Of a stretch of DNA of 18,999 nucleotides, positions 13,063-18,999 are shown piece by piece (within the stretch, counting starts at the first letter, position 1; each line of letters starts with the position of its first letter). Under the pieces are notes generated by a model. The model saw nothing but the letters and a program-made list of their open reading frames with translations, ran no database searches and had not been told where the DNA came from. A program made the translations under genes and the position numbers. The stretch comes from CATZDY01 sp045599035 (GTDB lineage: Bacteria; Bacillota; Desulfotomaculia; Desulfotomaculales; Desulfocucumaceae): assembly GCA_045599035.1 (NCBI GenBank), contig JAZRVI010000047.1:1-18999 (forward strand), given 5' to 3'.

Positions 13063-14010
13063 ATGGAATATCGAGAATTGGGGAAGACTGGTCTAAAGGT
13101 ATCCCGTTTGTGCTTTGGAGCTTTGACTGTGGGACCTTTGCAAGCTAATTTATCTGTTGCAGCAGGTGCCAAGGTGATGGCTTATGCCTTTGAGCAGGGA
13201 GTCAATTTTTTGGATACTGCTGATTATTATCAAAATTATGAATATATTAAAGAGGCTATCAAAGGGCGTAAGGATAAGATTATTATTACCAGCAAAAGCT
13301 ATGATTACACCGGAGAAGGAATGGAGGCTCGTCTGCATAAAGCTTTACGAGGTATTGATCGGGATTATATTGATATTTTTATGCTGCATGAACAAGAATC
13401 AGCCCTGACCATTCAGGGACATTGGGAAGCCATTGAATATTTGTTAAAAGCCAAGAAACAGGGTTGGGTTCGAGCCATTGGAATTTCCACCCATGCAGTG
13501 GAAGCAGTGCGAGCCGCAGCTTTAATCCCAGAAATCGAAGTAATTCATCCTCTGCTGAATAAGTCTGGTATTGGGATTATTGGCGGAGGTCGGGAGCAAA
13601 TGCAGGAAGCGGTGGAATATGCCCATGAGCTGGGCAAAGGAATTTACAGCATGAAAGCCTTGGGCGGGGGCAATTTGCTGGCAGATCGGGAAGCTGCTTT
13701 TTCCTATGTTCTGCAGCTGGATTTTTTGGATGCAATAGCCGTGGGAATGCAAAGTCCGGCAGAGGTGGATTTTAATGTTCGTCTTTTTTCAGGTTTAGCT
13801 CCTTTGAAGGAAACCGTCAACCAGCTTTCTGCCCAGCCTCGCCGTTTATTGGTGGAAGGCTGGTGTGTGGGCTGCGGTAACTGTCAAAAACGGTGCAGCT
13901 CTGGAGCCATTCGAGTGCTGGAGGGCAAGGCGGTGGTGGATCAGCAGCTTTGCCGCTTATGTGGTTATTGTGCGGCAGTTTGTCCGGAATTTTGTTTGAA
14001 AATTATTTGA
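13063..14010 (+). CDS. Aldo/keto reductase with C-terminal 2[4Fe-4S] ferredoxin domain
   Basis: The 315-residue protein has an aldo/keto reductase barrel with the expected tetrad: Asp51 in FLDTADYY, Tyr56, Lys78 in ITSKSY and His109 in FMLHEQE. The C-terminal 50 residues carry two 4Fe-4S motifs: C-VGC-GNC-QKRC (Cys268, 271, 274, 278) and C-RLC-GYC-AAVCP (Cys297, 300, 303, 307). Such fusions are common in anaerobes and probably couple an NAD(P)H-linked reduction to ferredoxin-type electron transfer; the substrate is unknown. AAAGGAG precedes the ATG. The following ruvX ribosome site overlaps its stop, so the two are translationally close. It probably heads a run of genes down to mscS. Confidence 0.9.
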   Translation: MEYRELGKTGLKVSRLCFGALTVGPLQANLSVAAGAKVMAYAFEQGVNFLDTADYYQNYEYIKEAIKGRKDKIIITSKSYDYTGEGMEARLHKALRGIDRDYIDIFMLHEQESALTIQGHWEAIEYLLKAKKQGWVRAIGISTHAVEAVRAAALIPEIEVIHPLLNKSGIGIIGGGREQMQEAVEYAHELGKGIYSMKALGGGNLLADREAAFSYVLQLDFLDAIAVGMQSPAEVDFNVRLFSGLAPLKETVNQLSAQPRRLLVEGWCVGCGNCQKRCSSGAIRVLEGKAVVDQQLCRLCGYCAAVCPEFCLKII

Positions 14011-14019
14011 GGAGAAAAA

Positions 14020-14433
14020 ATGCGAATTTTGGGAATTGATTATGGAGATCGGCAAATAGGTCTGGCTTTAAGCGATCCTTTTGGCTGGACAGCTCAGGGG
14101 CTGGAGGTTTTAAAGAATACGCCTCAGGTTTTGGACAAACTTCAGGAGCTGGTTCAAAAGCATCAGGTGGAAAAGATTGTTTTGGGCTGGCCCAAAAATA
14201 TGGATGGTACTTTGGGAGAAAGGGCGATTCTGGCTCAGGAATGGGCGGTTGAGCTGGAAGGCCGCTTGCACCTGCCGGTTGTTTTGTGGGATGAACGGCT
14301 GACCACGGTGGCTGCTCAAAAGACTCTGCTGGAAGCGGATCTCAGCCGCAAAAAACGCAAAAAGGTTGTTGATCAGCTGGCGGCAGTGCTGATTTTGCAA
14401 AATTATCTGGACAGTCAAAAAAAACAAGGGTAA
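14020..14433 (+). CDS. ruvX: RuvX/YqgF, putative Holliday junction resolvase / pre-16S rRNA nuclease
   Basis: A 137-residue RNase H-fold protein, normal length for the family. It has GIDYGDRQIGLALSDP with catalytic Asp7, IVLGWPKNMDG with the family's LGxPxxMDG motif, WDERLTT with the second acidic pair and DQLAAVLILQNYL with the third Asp. E. coli YqgF takes part in 16S rRNA 5' maturation, and other members are proposed resolvases. The ribosome site GAGGAG overlaps the stop codon of the aldo/keto reductase. The 65 bases to murT hold no clear promoter. Confidence 0.94.
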   Translation: MRILGIDYGDRQIGLALSDPFGWTAQGLEVLKNTPQVLDKLQELVQKHQVEKIVLGWPKNMDGTLGERAILAQEWAVELEGRLHLPVVLWDERLTTVAAQKTLLEADLSRKKRKKVVDQLAAVLILQNYLDSQKKQG

Positions 14434-14498
14434 AAACAGGGAAAAAACAAAAATATGCCGAAATATCTTTAGAACAAAAATTAAATTTGGAGGCTAAT

Positions 14499-15899
14499 AT
14501 GCGATATTTATTGGCGATTTGGATTTCCAGATTGGCTGCTTTTTTTAGTCGGCTTACCGGAAAAGGACAGGGATCAGCCTTGCCGGGAATGGTGGCTAAA
14601 AAAATTTATCCTGCCATTTTAGCTAAGATGGGAAAACAAATTGCCGGACCAATTGTAGCAGTTACCGGTACTAATGGCAAAACTACAACCAACAATATGA
14701 TTAAAGCCATGTTGGAAAAAAGCAATTTTGAGGTTGTTACCAATATCAACGGGGCTAATATGCTGACTGGACTTATTACGGCTTTTTTGCATTCTTGCGA
14801 CTGGAAAGGCAAAATAGCCAGCAATGCGGCCTGTCTGGAAGTTGACGAAGCAACTGTTCCTCTGCTGCTGCAATCCATTGAACCGGATTGGCTGGTAGTA
14901 ACCAATTTTTTTCAGGATCAGTTGGATCGTTATGGAGAGTTGGATACGACTATTGGTTTTGTAGTTAATTCTTTGCCGCAGCTTAAAAAAACCCGGCTTA
15001 TTTTAAATGCTGATGATCCTTTATCGGCTCAGATTGGCAGGAGATGTAATTTAAAAGCTTATTATTATGGTTTAAGTCAGCATCAGGGAGTTACTTTGAG
15101 CAATTCAGATGATCGGGAAAGCAAATGTTGTCCTTTTTGCGGTTCTGAATTAGAATACGAATATTTTCATTACAGTCAGTTGGGCAAATATCGTTGCCCC
15201 CAGGGAGATTTTGAGCGTCCCCAGCCGGATTTGGAAGGACTGGAACCCATTGTGGGGCAAAGAGAGATTTCCTGCTTTTTACGCTCCCGGCAAAATAAAA
15301 CATCTGAGACTCTGTATCTGCCTTTGGACGGCTTTTATAATCTGTATAATGGTTTGGCAGCCTGGCTTTGCGGCAAAATGCTGAAGCTGGATTCAGAAGA
15401 TATGTTTCGGGCTTTGGTTTCCTATCGTCCGGCAATAGGCAGAATGGAACAGTTTATCTATCAGGAACGCCCGGTTTTATTGAATCTGGTCAAAAATCCG
15501 ACTGGTTTTAATCAGGGCTTAAATTCCTTAATGGCTCTCAATTCAGATTCGGTGGCAGTGGGTATATTTATTAATGATCAGGAAGCAGATGGAACAGATA
15601 TTTCCTGGCTTTGGAATGTGGATTTTGAAAAACTGGCAGATAATTCCAAAAAATGGCAGGTATTTTTATGCAGCGGGCGAAGGGCTTATGATATGGCAGT
15701 TCGTTTAAAATATGCCAATTTGCCTTTAAGCAAAATTAAGGTGGAAACTGAAGTGAGTCAGGCAGTTTTGCAGCTTTTGCATACCGAAGCCGAGCAATAT
15801 TATTTTTTTACAACTTATACGGCTTTATGGCCGTTGGAAAGGACCTTGCGTAATGAAGCCAAACGAAAAGAAGATTCGGATTTACCATCTGTTTCCTGA
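14499..15899 (+). CDS. murT: Lipid II isoglutaminyl synthase, MurT subunit
   Basis: The 466-residue Mur-ligase-like subunit works with GatD to amidate the D-glutamate of lipid II stem peptides at the cytoplasmic face. An N-terminal hydrophobic stretch is followed by the ATP P-loop AVTGTNGKTTT (54-64), LEVDEAT (113-119) and TNFFQDQLDRYGELDTT. The C-terminal DUF1727 domain includes LLNLVKNPTGFNQGLNSL. The inserted Cys4 zinc ribbon is incomplete: Cys211 and Cys214 form the first CxxC, but the second knuckle reads CPQG (Cys233, Gly236). An extra cysteine, Cys210, sits beside the first knuckle. I chose the ATG at 14499 after TTTGGAGG rather than the TTG at 14487 that lies within that ribosome site. 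Its 3' end overlaps gatD by 47 bases. Confidence 0.94.
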   Translation: MRYLLAIWISRLAAFFSRLTGKGQGSALPGMVAKKIYPAILAKMGKQIAGPIVAVTGTNGKTTTNNMIKAMLEKSNFEVVTNINGANMLTGLITAFLHSCDWKGKIASNAACLEVDEATVPLLLQSIEPDWLVVTNFFQDQLDRYGELDTTIGFVVNSLPQLKKTRLILNADDPLSAQIGRRCNLKAYYYGLSQHQGVTLSNSDDRESKCCPFCGSELEYEYFHYSQLGKYRCPQGDFERPQPDLEGLEPIVGQREISCFLRSRQNKTSETLYLPLDGFYNLYNGLAAWLCGKMLKLDSEDMFRALVSYRPAIGRMEQFIYQERPVLLNLVKNPTGFNQGLNSLMALNSDSVAVGIFINDQEADGTDISWLWNVDFEKLADNSKKWQVFLCSGRRAYDMAVRLKYANLPLSKIKVETEVSQAVLQLLHTEAEQYYFFTTYTALWPLERTLRNEAKRKEDSDLPSVS

Positions 15900-16590
15900 G
15901 CTGCTTAATTTATATGGAGATTCTGGTAATGTTCGGGCTTTTTACCAACGCTGTCTCTGGCGAAATATGGAAGCTGAAATTATTCCGATTATGCCGGACG
16001 AGCATCCGGATTTTAGTCAGGCGGATTTTATTTTTATAGGAGGCGGTTCGGATCGAGATCAAATTCTGGTTTCCCAGCTTTTAAGTCGATTCAAAGCCGA
16101 GCTTAAAGCCGTTATGGAAGATGGAGTGGCAATTTTAGCAGTCTGTGGTGGTTTTCAATTATTGGGACAATATTATAAAGATGTGGCCGGGGAGAAAATA
16201 CCCGGTTTGGGGCTGCTGGATTTTTATACCGAAGCTGGAACCAAACGCTTGATTAGCAATATTGCCATTGAAATGGACATTGCAGGCAAACAATGTCCTC
16301 TGGTCGGCTTTGAAAATCACGCTGGCCGCACTTTTCTGGGGAATGTGCAGCCTTTGGGACGGGTATTGAAAGGCTTTGGCAATAATGGACAGGATGGCGG
16401 AGAAGGGGTTCGCTATAAAAATGTCTTTTGTTCTTATCTTCATGGGCCGATTTTGCCCAAAAATACTCGACTGGCTGATTATCTGTTGAAATTGGCTTTG
16501 CAACGCAAGGGAGAAAGCGGAGAGCTGGCTCCTTTAGATGATGGCTTTGAAGAAAAGGCTGTTCAGACTATGCTGCAATTTTTAGCCTAA
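15853..16590 (+). CDS. gatD: Lipid II isoglutaminyl synthase, glutaminase subunit GatD
   Basis: A 245-residue class I glutamine amidotransferase of the CobB/CobQ type that supplies ammonia to MurT. It starts with the family signature IRIYHLFPELLNLYGDSGNV and has FIFIGGGSDRDQ. The nucleophile is Cys98 in AVCGGFQLLG, with GFENHAGRT in the middle and the catalytic His197 in CSYLHGPIL. The gene starts inside murT, with only a weak ribosome site (GGACC), so translational coupling by re-initiation is likely and fits equal amounts of the two subunits. Starting any later would lose the conserved N-terminus. Confidence 0.94.
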   Translation: MKPNEKKIRIYHLFPELLNLYGDSGNVRAFYQRCLWRNMEAEIIPIMPDEHPDFSQADFIFIGGGSDRDQILVSQLLSRFKAELKAVMEDGVAILAVCGGFQLLGQYYKDVAGEKIPGLGLLDFYTEAGTKRLISNIAIEMDIAGKQCPLVGFENHAGRTFLGNVQPLGRVLKGFGNNGQDGGEGVRYKNVFCSYLHGPILPKNTRLADYLLKLALQRKGESGELAPLDDGFEEKAVQTMLQFLA

Positions 16591-16611
16591 TGGGTCTGAC
16601 AGGAGGGTATT

Positions 16612-17661
16612 ATGCATTTTTTGTACACTATAAGCATAATTGCAGGATATAGTCTGGTAAGTTTATTAATAGGCTGGTTGGCTGGAAAGATAGGCCGAAA
16701 AGCTACCGGAACCGTACTTAAGCGAATTTCGGTTGAATTGGATGAAAAAATGAGTGAGATTTCCAAACAACCCTTTTCCTTACTGGTTTTTTTTATTTTG
16801 ATGGAGATTGGCCGGGAATTTGCTACCACTCAGGCTCTTTTGATTCGACCATCCTTTTTGAATTTGGCTCAAAAGGTAATTTATGCAGGTTTGGTTTGCG
16901 TGGTGGCCTGGTGGTTAAGCCGAGCAATACGGTTGCTTTGGGAATGGTATTTACATAAAAAATCCGGGGAAGAACATATGGGTTCTTCGGAAAATCATAT
17001 ATATCGCCTGATTTTGCGGATTATTACCGGGATTATTTATTTTATCGCCTTCACCATTATTTTGGGTTATTTTAATGTTTCTTTAAGCGGCTTTCTGGCG
17101 ACTGCCGGGGTAGCTTCTCTGGCTATCAGCCTGGCTGCTCAGGACACCTTGAGCAATGTTATTTCCGGTTTTATGGTTATGGTTGATAAACCTTTTAAAG
17201 TGGGGGATCGCATTGAAAGCAATGGCCTGATGGGAGATGTCGTGGATATTGGGGTCAGAACTACTCGGTTAAAAACTCTGGATAATACCCTGATTGTTAT
17301 TCCCAATTCGGATTTGATAGCCAGCCGCATTATTAACTATAATAATCCCAGCCCTCGAATCGTTATTAAGATTCCGCTGGGAGTAGCCTGTGATTCGGAC
17401 ATAAAGAAGGTCAAGGCTATTTTGGAAGAAATTATGAATCAACACGAGGATGTTTTGGCAGATCCAGTTCCCCGGGCTTATTTTTTGGAATTTGGTGAAT
17501 CGTCTCTCAACCTGGAATGCCGTTTTTCCATTGAAAGCTATAAGGATAACTATCAAATTCGGGATGATTTGCATATGGCTATTAAAACCAGGTTTGAACA
17601 GGAAAAAATCGAAATTCCCTATCCTCGAAGGGATTTGTGGATTATAAATGATTATAAATAA
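16612..17661 (+). CDS. MscS-family mechanosensitive ion channel
   Basis: The 349-residue membrane protein has an N-terminal helix (about 5-25), further helices near 55-70, 85-105 and 133-155, and the pore-lining TM3 at FLATAGVASLAISLAAQDTL. The beta domain follows (MVDKPFKVGDRIESNGLMGD, then TLIVIPNSDLIASRIINYN) and a mixed alpha/beta C-terminal domain, ending in KIEIPYPRRDL. It opens on membrane tension to release solutes during osmotic downshock. AGGAGGG precedes the ATG, 22 bases after gatD, so it is probably in the same transcript. No clear terminator lies in the 68 bases to the convergent GNAT-like gene. Confidence 0.92.
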   Translation: MHFLYTISIIAGYSLVSLLIGWLAGKIGRKATGTVLKRISVELDEKMSEISKQPFSLLVFFILMEIGREFATTQALLIRPSFLNLAQKVIYAGLVCVVAWWLSRAIRLLWEWYLHKKSGEEHMGSSENHIYRLILRIITGIIYFIAFTIILGYFNVSLSGFLATAGVASLAISLAAQDTLSNVISGFMVMVDKPFKVGDRIESNGLMGDVVDIGVRTTRLKTLDNTLIVIPNSDLIASRIINYNNPSPRIVIKIPLGVACDSDIKKVKAILEEIMNQHEDVLADPVPRAYFLEFGESSLNLECRFSIESYKDNYQIRDDLHMAIKTRFEQEKIEIPYPRRDLWIINDYK

Positions 17662-17729
17662 TGATTAAGCAATAAGTTAAGACGGTGTTGTTTTGAAAAA
17701 AATCTTGCTGTTATTGAGAAACCGGCAGC

Positions 17730-18737
17730 TTAATCTAATTTTTGTTGATAGACTCGAAAACGGCGATCTGGCTGAAGGGGCAAAAGCTTGCCCAATAAAC
17801 TGAGCATAGCCTGATTGTCTTCATGAATTTGGGAAATGTCGGCTTCCTGATAGTCTTTCTGCTCCATGGTCTGAAAAAGCTTTTCCAAAAGCAAAGCTTC
17901 CAAACCCCGTCGGCGAAATTCCGGTACAATGCCCAAAATGGCAATCCGAACCGCCTTGGTCGGGGCTGGAAGCGGTGTGCAAAGCAGGATTCCAGCAGGC
18001 TGGGAGTCCACCAGAACCTGGAGCTGTAAATCCGGATCGCCGAATTTGGCTAGAAATTTGCAAAAGGCCAGGCTTTCTTCCCGGCTTAGGGGAATAAATC
18101 CCCAATTTTCTTTCAGACATTGGGTGTAAGTTTTTTGCACCATATTGGAAGTTTTTCGTAAACGATAAAAATTAATTTTTTGTATCTTAACTTGAGGATT
18201 GCGGCTGGCTCGGCGGGCAATTCTGGCAGTCAGCCGGGGAAAGCCGCTGGCTCGATACCAATGAAAAGAAAGCAGGTCGGTCAGCTTTTGCAAACCGGCT
18301 TGTTCCAGTAATTGGGAGTAATAAGGAGGATGGCAGGGCAATCCCGGCTGGCTAAGGCTGGCTTTGCCTTCTATAACTACCCCCACCTCCTGATTGGAAT
18401 TCCAGGTAGCTGGCCCCAGCATGATTTTGCAGCCTTCCTGCCGGAGGTGGTCAGCTGCTGCCTGCAATAGCTTTTGAGCCGCCAAGGGATGATTTAAAAC
18501 CTCCAGTCCACTAAAAAAGCCTTCTGCGGGACGGGGATTTAATTGATCTTTAACGGCAGCAATGCGTCCAATGATTTGTTCGTTTTCCAAAGCCAAAAAA
18601 CATTGATAATTTAGATGATTCATAACCGGGTTGAAGGCGGAGTTAAAAAGCTCGGAAGGAGAAGCAGGCGGAGCCAAAGTCCGAAACTGACAAAATTGTT
18701 TTAATTGCAGCCAATTACGAACCGGAATAATTTTCAT
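17730..18737 (-). CDS. GNAT-like acyltransferase, YghO-type two-domain family
   Basis: A soluble protein of about 335 residues. The N-terminal half has FNSAFNPVMNHLNYQCFLA, IIGRIAAVKDQ, a GFFSGLEV stretch and LGPATWNSNQEVGVVIEG, followed by PPYYSQLLEQAGLQK. This pattern belongs to the YghO-like GNAT-related family of unknown substrate. The C-terminal half has a canonical acetyl-CoA motif, IAILGIVPEFRRRGLEALLL, near residues 268-287. The ATG at 18737 follows AAAGGA at eight bases; a TTG two codons upstream is less likely. It is convergent with mscS, and its upstream side abuts an IS605-type remnant, which probably replaced or supplies its promoter region. Confidence 0.75.
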   Translation of the reverse strand: MKIIPVRNWLQLKQFCQFRTLAPPASPSELFNSAFNPVMNHLNYQCFLALENEQIIGRIAAVKDQLNPRPAEGFFSGLEVLNHPLAAQKLLQAAADHLRQEGCKIMLGPATWNSNQEVGVVIEGKASLSQPGLPCHPPYYSQLLEQAGLQKLTDLLSFHWYRASGFPRLTARIARRASRNPQVKIQKINFYRLRKTSNMVQKTYTQCLKENWGFIPLSREESLAFCKFLAKFGDPDLQLQVLVDSQPAGILLCTPLPAPTKAVRIAILGIVPEFRRRGLEALLLEKLFQTMEQKDYQEADISQIHEDNQAMLSLLGKLLPLQPDRRFRVYQQKLD

Positions 18738-18761
18738 AAACAAAATCCTTTCGTTTGTCGT

Positions 18762-18828
18762 AGGCGGAAACCCACTCCTCTTGATGGGTGGGAAGAGCCT
18801 TTTTAAAGCTGTTATCCGTAATCCGCCT
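18762..18828 (+). repeat. Nested inverted repeats, probable left end of the decayed tnpB element
   Basis: AGGCGGA (18762-18768) pairs with TCCGCCT (18822-18828). Inside it CCCACTCC (18771-18778) pairs with GGGTGGG (18786-18792) except for one bulged T, leaving a TCTTGAT loop. Its place directly before a promoter and a TnpB remnant suggests a transposon left end. The true element boundary cannot be fixed. Confidence 0.4.
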
Positions 18829-18834
18829 CAAATA

Positions 18835-18863
18835 TTGACTTTCCCTAATAATGATTAGATAAT
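18835..18863 (+). promoter_or_regulatory. Promoter in the left part of the tnpB remnant
   Basis: TTGACT (18835-18840) and GATAAT (18858-18863) have a 17-base spacer. It reads into the decayed tnpB sequence. Confidence 0.5.
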
Positions 18864-18865
18864 AA

Positions 18866-18999
18866 TCTTCGGGTCAGCGAGAAAACCGTTGGATACAGGA
18901 TGTATCAAAGGCACTCGCTGAAAACACCCAAAGCATACACCCTTTGTTTTAGATGACCGTATCGGAGCAATGAATCTGTATCGCATGGGAATTAACTAT
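18866..18999 (+). pseudogene. Decayed TnpB (IS200/IS605 RNA-guided nuclease) fragment, runs off window
   Basis: One frame reads SSGQRENRWIQDVSKALAEN and the next, shifted by one base near 18926, reads PKHTPFVLDDRIGAMNLYRM onward to the edge. From memory, TnpB proteins have ENRWIQDVNHxxSKAL, then NTLFVLEDLTG, and much later the RuvC-III segment DDRIGAMNLYR. Here the NH-x-x residues are missing, a frameshift has occurred, and the sequence jumps from FVL to the C-terminal DDRIGAMN, so the zinc finger and the RuvC-II segment are deleted. It is a non-functional remnant, and no start codon is visible. Confidence 0.65.

Noticed and set aside
17693..17806. Short plus-strand frame starting MKKILLLLRNRQLNLIFV, resembling an MFS transporter N-terminus
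   Set aside because: Most of it is antisense to the 3' end of the GNAT-like gene, it stops after about 38 codons, and it has no ribosome site.
1..18999. CRISPR array or prophage genes
   Set aside because: I saw no regularly spaced repeats, Cas genes, integrase or phage structural genes anywhere in the window.

Overview
The window looks like a chromosomal segment of a low-GC, Gram-positive, probably anaerobic spore-forming member of the Bacillota (Clostridia or Peptococcia type). The basis is the lipid II amidation pair MurT/GatD, a remnant resembling the sporulation protease YabG, a DUF3243 protein known from Bacillus, an M24 peptidase–efp pair in the order seen in Bacillus, and Shine-Dalgarno sequences of AGGAGG type. 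Most of the window is housekeeping sequence. The accessory component is three traces of IS200/IS605-type transposons: one at each edge and one near 4.7 kb.

Left part (1-5.2 kb, mostly minus strand). The window opens with the first 15 codons of a Y1 transposase gene (tnpA) running off the left edge, behind a well-formed promoter and a nested terminal hairpin. Next come a TrpH-like PHP-domain phosphatase, tRNA-Pro(CGG) with its own promoter and terminator, and a compact minus-strand gene run pmbA/tldE, M24 aminopeptidase, efp. Just upstream of pmbA sits an element of about 235 bp with both IS605-type end hairpins and an omega-RNA-like right end but almost no coding sequence. Beside it is a short open frame that looks like only the N-terminus of YabG.

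Middle (5.2-11.1 kb). A DUF3243 gene and tRNA-Leu(CAG) run on the plus strand. They converge on a CoA-disulfide-reductase-like flavoprotein carrying a C-terminal rhodanese domain. That gene is divergent from a glyceraldehyde-3-phosphate dehydrogenase gene; promoters can be read for both. The dehydrogenase has residues at the cofactor-selecting positions that do not fit a strictly NAD-specific enzyme. Then follow a DUF4282 membrane protein with a zinc ribbon, an EamA/DMT transporter and a DUF2007 protein.

Right part (11.1-19 kb, plus strand except the last gene). The gene typA/bipA appears to begin at an AUU codon, because no ATG, GTG or TTG precedes its P-loop in frame. After it come an aldo/keto reductase with two 4Fe-4S motifs, ruvX, the overlapping murT-gatD pair and an MscS-type channel. 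A convergent GNAT-like gene lies on the minus strand. The window ends in a frameshifted, internally deleted TnpB remnant behind its own promoter and hairpins.

I did not find a clear new multi-gene system. The strongest unusual observations are the AUU start of typA, the coding-depleted IS605/omega-RNA element next to the truncated yabG, the cofactor-site substitutions in GAPDH, and the incomplete zinc ribbon of MurT. All functional calls come from motif recognition by eye; no database search was run.
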